NCBI GenBank assembly: GCA_017510405.1
Contig: JAFWNG010000013.1
Coordinates: forward strand, 336,384 to 400,383
DNA: 64,000 bases
Reading direction: 5' to 3'
Source of the DNA: Solobacterium sp.
GTDB taxonomy: Bacteria; Bacillota_I; Bacilli_A; Erysipelotrichales; Erysipelotrichaceae
Shown here: positions 9,340 to 17,929 of the stretch, piece by piece
How the letters are laid out: each line of letters begins with the position of its first letter
Numbering within the stretch: the first letter of the stretch is position 1
Program-made: the position numbers and the translations under genes
The notes under the pieces: model-generated
The model's input: the letters and a program-made list of their open reading frames with translations, nothing else
What the model was told of the DNA's origin: nothing
Database searches by the model: none

Positions 9340-9376
9340 AAAAGCAGAAGCATTTTATGAAAGGAGCACATAATTT

Positions 9377-10861
9377 ATGAGTTTTCCCAAGGATTTTCTG
9401 TGGGGCGGCGCGATTGCGGCCAACCAGTATGAAGGCGCATGGCTGGAAGGCGGAAAGCAGCCGAATGTCACCGATGTTCTCGTCGGCATCATGTCCAGAC
9501 AGCCGGGCATCGCATGGAACGACGAAACGAAAAAATATGAATTAAAACTCGATCCGGACAAAGTATATCTTTCCCACGAAGCAGTGGACGGCTATCACCG
9601 CTACCGGGAAGATCTGAAACTGATGAAAGGCATGGGATTCAATTCTTTCCGGACATCCATTGCCTGGGGACGCATCTATCCCAACGGCGACGAAGAAGAA
9701 CCGAATCAGGAAGGAATCGAATTCTACCGTGATATGTTCCGCTGCATGCGCGAACTGGAAATGGAACCTGTCATCACACTGTCGCACTATGAGACGCCGC
9801 TTCATCTCGTGACTGAATACGGCGGATGGAGAGATCCTCGTCTGATCGAATACTGGAAGCGGTATGTCACAACAGTATTCCGTGAATTCAGCGATCTTGT
9901 GCACATGTGGCTGACGTTCAACGAAGTGAACAACGCATTCCGCATCCCGCTGGTTGCGGCCGGTGTCCTGACAGTGAACGATCCGAAAGATCCGTCCGAT
10001 CCGATCGGTTCCACCACCAATCAGGATATCTGGGATGCCTATCACAATATTCTCGTTGCCAACGCCTGGACGGTAAAAATCGGACATGAGATCTGTGCGG
10101 ACAACCAGGTCGGCTGTATGCTGACAAGTTCCAACGTTGCGACCTATCCGTATAACTGCGATCCTCAGAATGTATTCGGCGCCCTGGAAACACAGCGTAT
10201 GGCAAACTTCTATTTCGGCGATCCGTTCTGCCTGGGCATTATCCCGACGTACCTGAACAAAGTCTGGAAGAAGCAGGGCGTCACTGTCGTCTTCACCGAA
10301 GAAGAAAGGGAACTGATCCGGAAATACACCGTAGACTTCTTCTCATTCAGCTACTACCGTTCCGGTACGTACGATGCCGAATTTGAAATGTCCGGTGATA
10401 CCGGCGGACTGACCGGACGGACGAATCCGTATCTGAAAGACAAGGCTCCGGAACCGTGGAAGTGGCCGGTCGATCCGGAAGGCATCCGCTATACGCTGAA
10501 TGTCCTGTATGACCGCTACCATCTGCCGCTCTATATCGTGGAAAACGGCGTCGGTCTGGATGAGGATCTGGATGAAAACGGTGAGATCCACGACACCTTC
10601 CGCTGCCACTATATCGATGAACATCTCCGCAATGTTCACAAAGCGCTGGAAGACGGCGTTGACTGCCGCGGCTATCTGTACTGGGGACCGATCGACGTGG
10701 TTTCCGCAGGCACCGGCGAAATGAAAAAGCGCTATGGATTTGTCTACGTTGACCGGTTCAATGACGGACACGGCACTCTGGAACGCCGCATCAAGGACTC
10801 GTATTACCACTACAAGGAAATCATCGAAAGCAACGGCGAAGTACTGCTGAAGGAGGAATAG
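9377..10861 (+). CDS. Glycoside hydrolase family 1, probable 6-phospho-beta-glucosidase
   Basis: TIM-barrel retaining glycosidase of 494 aa. The acid/base glutamate lies in LTFNEVNNAF and the nucleophile in LYIVENGVG. The N-terminal motif FLWGGAIAANQYEGAW is typical of GH1. Near the C-terminus SAGTGEMKKRYGF carries the Ser...Lys-x-Tyr pattern that binds the 6-phosphate in phospho-beta-glycosidases, so a PTS-delivered disaccharide phosphate is the likely substrate (inference). No PTS gene is adjacent. The downstream MupG-like gene starts 4 bases later and the two probably form one transcript. Confidence 0.9.
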   Translation: MSFPKDFLWGGAIAANQYEGAWLEGGKQPNVTDVLVGIMSRQPGIAWNDETKKYELKLDPDKVYLSHEAVDGYHRYREDLKLMKGMGFNSFRTSIAWGRIYPNGDEEEPNQEGIEFYRDMFRCMRELEMEPVITLSHYETPLHLVTEYGGWRDPRLIEYWKRYVTTVFREFSDLVHMWLTFNEVNNAFRIPLVAAGVLTVNDPKDPSDPIGSTTNQDIWDAYHNILVANAWTVKIGHEICADNQVGCMLTSSNVATYPYNCDPQNVFGALETQRMANFYFGDPFCLGIIPTYLNKVWKKQGVTVVFTEEERELIRKYTVDFFSFSYYRSGTYDAEFEMSGDTGGLTGRTNPYLKDKAPEPWKWPVDPEGIRYTLNVLYDRYHLPLYIVENGVGLDEDLDENGEIHDTFRCHYIDEHLRNVHKALEDGVDCRGYLYWGPIDVVSAGTGEMKKRYGFVYVDRFNDGHGTLERRIKDSYYHYKEIIESNGEVLLKEE

Positions 10862-10865
10862 TATC

Positions 10866-11954
10866 ATGAAACAGCTCGGCATTTCCGTATACCCGGAACA
10901 CACTACAAAAGAAAAAGCATATGCCTATATGGAAAAGGCAGGAAAACTCGGATATAAACGCGTATTCACATGTTTCCTGTCCGTCACGGAGTCAAAGGAA
11001 GATACCATCCGCAATTTCCGTGAGTTCTGCGAAGTCGCGCACAAAGCAGGACTGACTGTATCAGCGGACACAAATCCGGAAGTCTTCCGGAAACTGGACG
11101 CTACTCCGTACGACCTCTCCGTATTCCATGAGATCGGTCTCGACATCATCCGTCTGGACGGTCATTTCGGAGAAGTGGAAGATATTGCGATCACCCATAA
11201 TCCGTACGGCATCAAGATCGAATACAACGCATCCGGAACGATCGGCATTGAAAACCTGATCGAATGCGGCGCAGACGAAGAAAATATGTGCTTCTGCTCC
11301 AACTTCTTCCCGCAGCGCTTCACCGGCATGGGACTCGACAGATATGTGGAACTGACATCCCGGTATAAGAAGGCCGGCATGCGGGTCGCCAGCTTTGTCA
11401 CTTCCCAGGAAGACAACACATTCGGTCCGTGGCCTGTATATGACGGACTGCCGACACTGGAAATGCACCGCGATCTTCCGATCGATCTGCAGCTCCGTCA
11501 TCTGAATGCGATCAATCTGTGCCAGGACATCTTCATCGGCAACTGCTTCGCGTCCGACGAAGAACTGAAAGTACTTGCGGATACCGATCTCACCAAGATC
11601 AATATGAAGATCGAACTGGAACCGGATATCTGTGAAACAGAGCGCGACATCATCTTCTGGGACCGCCATGCGCACCGTGACGACTGCAACGATCTGATCA
11701 TCCGTTCCAGCTGGCCGCGCGTTGTCTTCAAAGGCAAAGCCATTCCGTTCCGTCCGCGGAAAGACAAAGTCGTTCACAGGGGAGACGTTCTTGTCGTCAA
11801 TGACAATCTGGAACATTACAGAGGTGAGCTCTGGATCGTTCTGAAAGACATGGAGATCAACGATTCCTATAATCTCGTCGGACATCTGAAAGAACACGAG
11901 GATATCCTGCTGGATTACGTGAAGCCGAGAGGTCTCTTCGGGATCATCGAATAA
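10866..11954 (+). CDS. MupG-family hydrolase (DUF871), putative 6-phospho-N-acetylmuramidase
   Basis: The 362-aa TIM-barrel protein begins KQLGISVYPEHTTKEKAYAY, the usual DUF871/MupG start. It has DTNPEVF, IIRLDGHFG and EYNASGT segments and a C-terminal cyclophilin-like domain from about residue 250 (RSSWPRVVFKG...HRGDVLVVND). MupG of Staphylococcus splits MurNAc-6-phosphate-GlcNAc during wall recycling; that activity is known for the family, not shown here. It is coupled to the GH1 gene, with AAGGAGGA inside that gene's end. No MurQ or MurP lies nearby, so the exact substrate remains open. Confidence 0.85.
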   Translation: MKQLGISVYPEHTTKEKAYAYMEKAGKLGYKRVFTCFLSVTESKEDTIRNFREFCEVAHKAGLTVSADTNPEVFRKLDATPYDLSVFHEIGLDIIRLDGHFGEVEDIAITHNPYGIKIEYNASGTIGIENLIECGADEENMCFCSNFFPQRFTGMGLDRYVELTSRYKKAGMRVASFVTSQEDNTFGPWPVYDGLPTLEMHRDLPIDLQLRHLNAINLCQDIFIGNCFASDEELKVLADTDLTKINMKIELEPDICETERDIIFWDRHAHRDDCNDLIIRSSWPRVVFKGKAIPFRPRKDKVVHRGDVLVVNDNLEHYRGELWIVLKDMEINDSYNLVGHLKEHEDILLDYVKPRGLFGIIE

Positions 11955-11965
11955 GCATAAGAAAA

Positions 11966-11999
11966 GATCTGCGTCAGTGTTGATGCAGATCATTTTTTC
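11966..11999. terminator. Terminator shared by convergent genes
   Basis: GATCTGCGTCA / TGATGCAGATC (one G-T wobble) with loop GTGT and a T6 run on plus ends mupG. The right arm also contains the stop codon of the minus-strand acyltransferase. On the minus strand the stem is followed by TTTTC, so it may act in both directions. Confidence 0.8.
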
Positions 12000-13105
12000 T
12001 TTTTGAATGAAAGCAGGGCGTGACTCCAGATACTCAGAATAACGATCAGTAAGATCTGCAGTACCGCCAGGAAGGGCAGACCCTTCGGGAACAGGACGCC
12101 GGTGATGAAGAAGACCGGATACTGCCAGAGATAAATATCATAGCTGCAGCGTGAGATCCATTCACTCAGCCGGTCATCCAGGAAGTACTGCAGGTGCTTC
12201 CGGTTCATCTGCAGGATCTCGATCAGCAGTACAACAGCCAGCGTATACAGCTGCATGCCGGGGAAGTACACAAGCATCTTTGTGCCCGGACATGTAAAGT
12301 AGATCAGTACGGTAACCGCCAGGAACAGCAGATAGATCGTTCGCGTGACCGCCGCATGACGGAAGCGGAGCACGGTAATGTGCAGGTTTTCCTGATGCAG
12401 AAGTCCCAGCACCACACCGGCCATCAGGGAGAACAGACGCGTATGTGTACTGTAGTATATGGCAGTGATATTCACTTCCCCGCTGAAGAGCATCTGCACC
12501 GGCATGACCAGGAACGATACCAGCATAAGGATCGTGAATGTCAGAAGGGCATTAGCGCGGGAGCTGTGCGTTCTGACCGTCCGGTACAGCAGGGCAAGCA
12601 GCGGCCAGATCAGATCGAACTGGATCAGGATCGCTATGTACCACAGATGCGTAAACGGAGAAGTATTCGTCAGGTTGGCGAAATAGTCCGCCTGCATGCC
12701 GATCTGCCAGTAGTTGTTGTATCCGCCGAGAATGCTCAGCACCTCTTTCTGGCTGTTGGCAAGCCGGTTGGGATCGATCAGTGCCAGGGCACCGATGGAG
12801 GCGAGGATCACCAGGATCAGCGCCGGGTATATACGCAGGAAGCGTTTTTTATAATATGCCAGAGGACGGAAACGTCCGTTCGGAAACAGATCACTGATCT
12901 TGTACGCAGACAGGTATCCGCTGAGAACAAAGAAGATCAGGACACCGAAGTATCCGCCTTTTACGACTGTGGGGAATCCATGGTAGAACAGAACACCAAG
13001 TGCAGCCAGTGCCCTGAGTGAGGATAATCCCCTAATTCGCTGGGGTCTCTTCGTTTTCCGGTTCTGGTTCTGCGAGTTTGATGTGCTTGGTCTTTTTAAG
13101 CTCAT
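11990..13105 (-). CDS. Acyltransferase family 3 membrane protein (OatA N-half-like)
   Basis: The 371-aa polytopic protein has about ten membrane segments. The family signature RGLSSLRALAALGVLFYHGF contains the conserved R and H, and FFVLSGYLSA and a YKKRFLRIYPAL stretch follow. AT3 proteins move acyl groups across the membrane, for example to peptidoglycan in OatA. The only ATG giving a full protein is 13105, which overlaps the upstream SGNH gene by 74 bases in another frame. AAGGAAA lies 11 bases or so upstream. The pair resembles an OatA split into its two domains, with the order of genes reversed relative to the fused protein. Confidence 0.88.
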   Translation of the reverse strand: MSLKRPSTSNSQNQNRKTKRPQRIRGLSSLRALAALGVLFYHGFPTVVKGGYFGVLIFFVLSGYLSAYKISDLFPNGRFRPLAYYKKRFLRIYPALILVILASIGALALIDPNRLANSQKEVLSILGGYNNYWQIGMQADYFANLTNTSPFTHLWYIAILIQFDLIWPLLALLYRTVRTHSSRANALLTFTILMLVSFLVMPVQMLFSGEVNITAIYYSTHTRLFSLMAGVVLGLLHQENLHITVLRFRHAAVTRTIYLLFLAVTVLIYFTCPGTKMLVYFPGMQLYTLAVVLLIEILQMNRKHLQYFLDDRLSEWISRCSYDIYLWQYPVFFITGVLFPKGLPFLAVLQILLIVILSIWSHALLSFKKKK

Positions 13106-13853
13106 AACGTCGGATTTCCTTTGTAATCGTATCAGCGATCAGATTTGCATAGGCATAGGAGCCTTCGGTCGTGGGATGCAGCGCATCTGAGGAGATATAC
13201 GCGCTCCGGTTGGCAAGCGCCAGTGTTTCCCAGTCGATGTAGAACGCATTGTCATAGCGCTCGATGACACGCAGCGTCACTTCGTTGGAATCGTTGGAGA
13301 CACCGTAGGTGGACAGCCAGAAGGTCGGTCTGCCGCCGGAATGACGGATCAGTTCTTCCACGTCTTCCTCATGGATATAGCAGTTGGTTCCCAGCGAATA
13401 TACGATCACTTCGCCGAGCTGATCCTGGGCTTCGAGTTCATAGAGGGCGTTCATGCCTTCATAAATCGTTCTGCCGAATACGGCATCGAAGTAGCCGTTC
13501 GGGAATACTTCATACAGCTGCGGAAGGGCAGCCAGCATGACGGAGTCACCGATCCCGACGACCCGCATCTCACGGGCATCGCGGAAGCGCATGCCGTTTC
13601 CTTCACGGGATACTGTCTCAGGTTCTTCGCCCGTACCGTTTTCCGAATCCGTCAGGTTTTCCTGCTGCTGTTTTTTCATGGCTTCTGCCTTTTCCTGGTT
13701 TTCCCGCAGCATTTCTTCAATGTCTTTCTGACCCTGCTGTACGCGCGGGGGTATGGTCACAAGTGCATAGGCGCCGTAGCCGGACAGCCCCAGCATCGCC
13801 GTGCTCATTACGATAAACATCGCACGAAATACTTTATTCATTCCTTTATTCAT
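13032..13853 (-). CDS. Membrane-anchored SGNH hydrolase / O-acetyltransferase domain
   Basis: The 273-aa protein has an N-terminal anchor (about residues 8-33), a charged Gln/Glu/Lys linker, and an SGNH fold: GIGDSVM (nucleophile serine), SLGTN, and DALHPT with the catalytic Asp and His. It is equivalent to the extracellular C-terminal half of OatA-type proteins. It probably works with the overlapping AT3 gene to modify a wall polymer (inference). The ATG at 13853 lies about 8 bases after a TATAAT box, which predicts a leaderless start. The second ATG (13841) has AAAGG too close to be useful. Confidence 0.85.
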   Translation of the reverse strand: MNKGMNKVFRAMFIVMSTAMLGLSGYGAYALVTIPPRVQQGQKDIEEMLRENQEKAEAMKKQQQENLTDSENGTGEEPETVSREGNGMRFRDAREMRVVGIGDSVMLAALPQLYEVFPNGYFDAVFGRTIYEGMNALYELEAQDQLGEVIVYSLGTNCYIHEEDVEELIRHSGGRPTFWLSTYGVSNDSNEVTLRVIERYDNAFYIDWETLALANRSAYISSDALHPTTEGSYAYANLIADTITKEIRRYELKKTKHIKLAEPEPENEETPAN

Positions 13854-13861
13854 ACCGTTCT

Positions 13862-13867
13862 ATTATA
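13862..13867 (-). promoter_or_regulatory. -10 box of the SGNH-AT3 pair
   Basis: TATAAT on the minus strand ends 8 bases before the ATG at 13853, so the predicted first base of the mRNA falls at the start codon. The -35 region is weak. Confidence 0.55.
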
Positions 13868-13922
13868 TAGGAAAAAGTCTTTTATGCCTTATTAATTATG
13901 CGTCTTTGAAAAAATAAACGCA

Positions 13923-13931
13923 TGGTATAAT
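13923..13931 (+). promoter_or_regulatory. Extended -10 promoter of recG
   Basis: TGGTATAAT ends 6 bases before the recG ATG (13938). No good -35 is present at 16-18 bases, and no Shine-Dalgarno site exists between promoter and start. It predicts a leaderless recG message. Confidence 0.65.
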
Positions 13932-13937
13932 GGCGCT

Positions 13938-15941
13938 ATGGATCTTAAAAATAAGAGGTTTCATCTGACAAAGAAGCGGCTGGAGGCACTGGAAAAACTC
14001 GGTCTTACCGACAGTGACGATGTTCTTTCCTATTACCCGTTCCGCTATGACATTCTGAACTGCCGTCCCTTTGAGACATGGCAGGAGAAAGAGAAAGTGG
14101 CATTTGAAGCTTCCGTCACATCACCAGTGCGAACATGGCGGCGGGGAAAGCTGTCCACGAGCACGTTTGAGGTAATGGCATATGACAGGATCCTGAAGAT
14201 CACGATCTTCAACCGGCCTTGGGCAAAGAATCTTGTACTGGATCAGACGGTTACGATCCAGGGCATCTATATGGGGAAAAACCGCGTGACGGCAATGACG
14301 TATGACACGAAGCCGATCGCGGAGCACGAGGCGGTAACGCCGGTATACAGCATAAGGGAAGGCATCCAGCAGAAGACCGTGCGGGAATGCGTACGCATCG
14401 TTTTTGAGGAGATGCAGAACGAGATACGCGATCTTGTCCCGCAGCGGCTGATCCTGGCATACCGGCTTCTGCACAAGGCAGACGCACTGCACCGGATCCA
14501 TTTTCCGGCTTCTGCGCAGGACGTGAAACTGGCGCAGCGCACATTGAAATACGAGGAATTCCTGCGCTTCTTCATCGCTCTGGAATTATCCCGGCAGGAA
14601 GAAAGCAGCAGTATTGCCAAACCGGTAAGACGCATCTCGATGGAGACCGTCAAGCAGGCAATACGGGATCTTCCGTTCGAACTGACACGGGACCAGTACG
14701 CAGCGCTTCTGGATATTCTCAAAGATATGAGTTCCCACAAGTGCATGTACCGCCTTGTACAGGGAGACGTCGGCTGCGGCAAGACAGCGGTGGCGGCGCT
14801 GGCGATGTATGCGTGCGCCAAAGCGGGATACCAGTGTGCGCTTCTGGCACCGACGGAGATCCTGGCACGCCAGCATCTGCTGTCCTTCCGATCGCTGATC
14901 AAAGACAGCAGCGTACGCAGCGAAGTATTATATTCCGGTCTTTCAGGACCGGAGAAGCGGCAGATCCTGAAGGATACGGCAGAAGGGAAGATCGACGTTC
15001 TGATCGGCACCCATTCGCTCATTCAGGATGAAGTGACTTTTCAGAATCTCGGCCTTGTTGTGGCCGATGAACAGCAGCGCTTCGGCGTGGAACAGCGGAA
15101 AAAGCTGCGGGAAAAGGGACAGAATATCGATTTCCTGCTGATGAGCGCGACGCCGATCCCGCGTACACTGGCATCCACTCTGTTTGCGGATATGGATCTT
15201 TCCACCATCGAGACGCTTCCGGCGGGACGGCGCGCACCGGTAACTGTGCGGATCAGCGAGAACAGCTTCCGCAGTGTTCTGAACGACGTCAGGGATCTTC
15301 TGAAGCGCGGCCGTCAGCTGTATGTCATCTGCGCCGCCGTGGAAGACAATCCGGACTATCACGCACGCAATGTATACGATACAGCCGAAGCACTTGCAAA
15401 ACTGTTTCCGCAGTATAGGACAGCGTATCTGCACGGACGCATGAGCAGTGAGGAAAAGCAGGAGATCATGCGGCAGTACGCCGATAATACGGTACAGATC
15501 CTGGTTTCCACGACCGTCGTGGAAGTCGGCATGAACGTTGTCAATGCGACCGGCATGATCATCTATGACGCTGACCGCTTCGGCATGTCCCAGCTGCATC
15601 AGCTGCGCGGACGCATTCAGCGCGGCAGTGAGCAGGGGTACTGTTGGCTGCTTTCCGGCTCCGATGACCCGGCTGTCGCGGAGCGTCTGGATGTACTGAC
15701 CAGGACCTGTGACGGTTTTGAAATCTCCTATCAGGATTTACGATTAAGAGGTCCGGGTGATATACTAGGAACAAGACAGAGCGGTGTCCCGGGTTTTATT
15801 CTGGGCAACGTGATCGAGGATACGGACATTATTCGTACTGCCCGCAAAGACGCGCAGGCAGTGGTGCAGGATCCGGACGATCCGGATCATATTCCCATCC
15901 TGGAAGAAGCAGCTTTTAAAGCTGACAGATATTTGGACTGA
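13938..15941 (+). CDS. recG: ATP-dependent DNA helicase RecG
   Basis: Double-stranded DNA translocase that regresses stalled replication forks. The 667-aa protein has an N-terminal wedge/OB domain, Walker A GDVGCGKT near residue 276, DEQQRFG as the DExH-like motif II, MSATPIPRTLA, and the C-terminal RGRIQRG and RGPGDILGTRQSG motifs specific to RecG. It is close to the usual length. rnc follows after 4 bases. In Bacillus, fatty-acid genes separate recG and rnc; here they are missing. Confidence 0.97.
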   Translation: MDLKNKRFHLTKKRLEALEKLGLTDSDDVLSYYPFRYDILNCRPFETWQEKEKVAFEASVTSPVRTWRRGKLSTSTFEVMAYDRILKITIFNRPWAKNLVLDQTVTIQGIYMGKNRVTAMTYDTKPIAEHEAVTPVYSIREGIQQKTVRECVRIVFEEMQNEIRDLVPQRLILAYRLLHKADALHRIHFPASAQDVKLAQRTLKYEEFLRFFIALELSRQEESSSIAKPVRRISMETVKQAIRDLPFELTRDQYAALLDILKDMSSHKCMYRLVQGDVGCGKTAVAALAMYACAKAGYQCALLAPTEILARQHLLSFRSLIKDSSVRSEVLYSGLSGPEKRQILKDTAEGKIDVLIGTHSLIQDEVTFQNLGLVVADEQQRFGVEQRKKLREKGQNIDFLLMSATPIPRTLASTLFADMDLSTIETLPAGRRAPVTVRISENSFRSVLNDVRDLLKRGRQLYVICAAVEDNPDYHARNVYDTAEALAKLFPQYRTAYLHGRMSSEEKQEIMRQYADNTVQILVSTTVVEVGMNVVNATGMIIYDADRFGMSQLHQLRGRIQRGSEQGYCWLLSGSDDPAVAERLDVLTRTCDGFEISYQDLRLRGPGDILGTRQSGVPGFILGNVIEDTDIIRTARKDAQAVVQDPDDPDHIPILEEAAFKADRYLD

Positions 15942-15945
15942 TACT

Positions 15946-16626
15946 ATGAGCAAAAACATTGAAGAATGGCTGAAAGAAAGAGATATTACAGTAAATAATC
16001 CCGACCTCATCCGGCAGGCTTTTGTGCATTCCTCCTATGCGAACGAACACCGCAACCGCAGGGATAACGAACGTCTGGAGTTTATGGGGGACGCGGTCCT
16101 GCAGCTGTGGAGTTCCCAGGCGATCTATCCGCTCGGCCTCAGCGAAGGGCAGATGACCCGTCTGCGGGCTCAGCTGGTATGTGAGAAGGCACTGGCGATC
16201 TACGGCAGGCAGCTGCATCTGAACGATTTCCTGCTGCTGGGAACCGGCGAACGGAAGAACGGCGGCAAAGACAAGGATGCCATCATAGCAGATATGGTAG
16301 AGGCATTCCTGGGCGCACTCTATCTGGATCAGGGATGGTACGCGGTCGACCGCATTCTGGACGAAGTGATCACACCGCGTCTGGAACATCCGGAGGATGT
16401 CGGCGTCATTCACGATTACAAGACAAAGCTGCAGGAATACGTGCAGGCAGATACGCGGCGGACCGTCAGTTATGTACTGGTCTCCGAGACCGGTCCGAGC
16501 AACCATCCGGAGTTCACGATGAACGCGGTCGTTGACGGACTGATCATGGGTACCGGCGTCGGTTCCAGCAAGAAACAGGCAGAACAGAATGCAGCCAAGG
16601 ACGCATTCGATAAAATGGCAAAATAA
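15946..16626 (+). CDS. rnc: Ribonuclease III
   Basis: Cuts double-stranded RNA in rRNA and mRNA processing. The 226-aa protein has the signature NERLEFMGDAVLQLW with catalytic acidic residues, a second acidic cluster DMVEAFLGALYLD, and a C-terminal double-stranded RNA binding domain ending SSKKQAEQNAAKDAF. It follows recG with a 4-base gap. The usual rnc-smc-ftsY order is broken: smc-ftsY lie about 34 kb away on the other strand. Confidence 0.97.
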   Translation: MSKNIEEWLKERDITVNNPDLIRQAFVHSSYANEHRNRRDNERLEFMGDAVLQLWSSQAIYPLGLSEGQMTRLRAQLVCEKALAIYGRQLHLNDFLLLGTGERKNGGKDKDAIIADMVEAFLGALYLDQGWYAVDRILDEVITPRLEHPEDVGVIHDYKTKLQEYVQADTRRTVSYVLVSETGPSNHPEFTMNAVVDGLIMGTGVGSSKKQAEQNAAKDAFDKMAK

Positions 16627-16644
16627 TTACGGAGGACAGCGGCT

Positions 16645-17919
16645 ATGAGAATCACAGAACTGAAGAATTATGTACAAAACGGTGAACTCGACACAAAACT
16701 GGAGGAGCTGTACGGCAGTGAGCAGACTGCCGCGCAGAAAGAACGCTATCTCAGCATCCTGAACAAGGCGGAGAAGCTGTACGGTGACCGCGAAGCCTCC
16801 TTATTCAGCGCTCCCGGCCGTACGGAAGTAGGCGGAAACCATACCGATCATCAGCTTGGAAAAGTGCTGGCAGCCAGTCTGAATCTGGACGTTCTGGCAG
16901 TTGTGATTGCAACGGAAGACAATGTGATCCGCTATGCTTCAAAGGGCTTTGAAGTAGCGCCGGTCGACATTACCGACCTCAGCATCCATAACGATGAAGC
17001 CAATACGACCGAAGCCCTGATCCGCGGCACCGCTGCCGGATTCGCAGCGGCGGGCTATAAGACCGGCGGATTCTGCGCCTATGCGGAAAGCGATGTTCTG
17101 CCCGGTTCCGGCATGAGTTCTTCAGCAGCGTTTGAAGTGCTCCTCGGAACGATCCTGAATCATCTCTACAATGACGGAGCCGTTTCTCCGGAATTCGTTG
17201 CCAAGAACGGACAGTATGCCGAAAACGTATACTTCATGAAACCGTGCGGACTGCTCGATCAGATGGCATGTTCCGTCGGCAGCTTCGCCGCCATGGACTT
17301 CGCCGATCCGGCAAATCCGGTCGTAGAGAAAGTCGACTTTGACCCGGCGGATTACGGCTTCGATCTGATCCTGACAGACTGCAAAGCCAGCCATGCCGAG
17401 CTTTCCCATGAATACGCTGCGATCCCGCTGGAAATGAAGCAGGTCGCACGTCTGCTCGGACAGGAAGTACTCGGCCGCTGCACCATGGAACAGCTCGTTG
17501 CCAACGCTGCAGTGATCCGTAAGGATTGCGGAGACCGCGCGTTCCTGCGTGCATATCATTTCCTGAATGAGACGGTACGGGCGGAAAAAGAAGCAAAGGT
17601 TCTTCAGGAACGCAATATCGACGCTTTCCTGGAACTGATCAAAGAATCCGGCAGATCCTCCTGGATGTATCTGCAGAATGTCAACGTCAACGGCGACGAT
17701 AAGAACCAGTCGCTCGGTGTCGGTCTTGCTCTCAGTGAAGAAGTGATCGGAAACAGCGGGGCATGGCGCGTACACGGAGGCGGCTTTGCCGGAACGATCC
17801 AGGCATTCGTCCGCCACGAAGACAAAGAACGCTATATCGCTGTCATGAACTCGGTATTCGGCAGTGATTCCTGTTATGTACTGAAGATCCGCAACTGCGG
17901 CGGCATCCGCATCGCCTGA
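16645..17919 (+). CDS. galK: Galactokinase family sugar kinase
   Basis: GHMP kinase of 424 aa. The galactokinase motif appears as SAPGRTEVGGNHTDHQLGKV in place of the common GRVNLIGEHTDYN. The phosphate loop VLPGSGMSSSAAFEVLLG and the C-terminal GGGFAGTIQAFV are intact, and CGLLDQMACSVGSF contains the catalytic aspartate. This divergent type is common in Bacillota. Galactose is the most likely substrate, but no galT or galE is adjacent, so another hexose cannot be excluded. The ribosome binding site is ACGGAGGA. Confidence 0.85.
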   Translation: MRITELKNYVQNGELDTKLEELYGSEQTAAQKERYLSILNKAEKLYGDREASLFSAPGRTEVGGNHTDHQLGKVLAASLNLDVLAVVIATEDNVIRYASKGFEVAPVDITDLSIHNDEANTTEALIRGTAAGFAAAGYKTGGFCAYAESDVLPGSGMSSSAAFEVLLGTILNHLYNDGAVSPEFVAKNGQYAENVYFMKPCGLLDQMACSVGSFAAMDFADPANPVVEKVDFDPADYGFDLILTDCKASHAELSHEYAAIPLEMKQVARLLGQEVLGRCTMEQLVANAAVIRKDCGDRAFLRAYHFLNETVRAEKEAKVLQERNIDAFLELIKESGRSSWMYLQNVNVNGDDKNQSLGVGLALSEEVIGNSGAWRVHGGGFAGTIQAFVRHEDKERYIAVMNSVFGSDSCYVLKIRNCGGIRIA

Positions 17920-17929
17920 GGAGACGACA

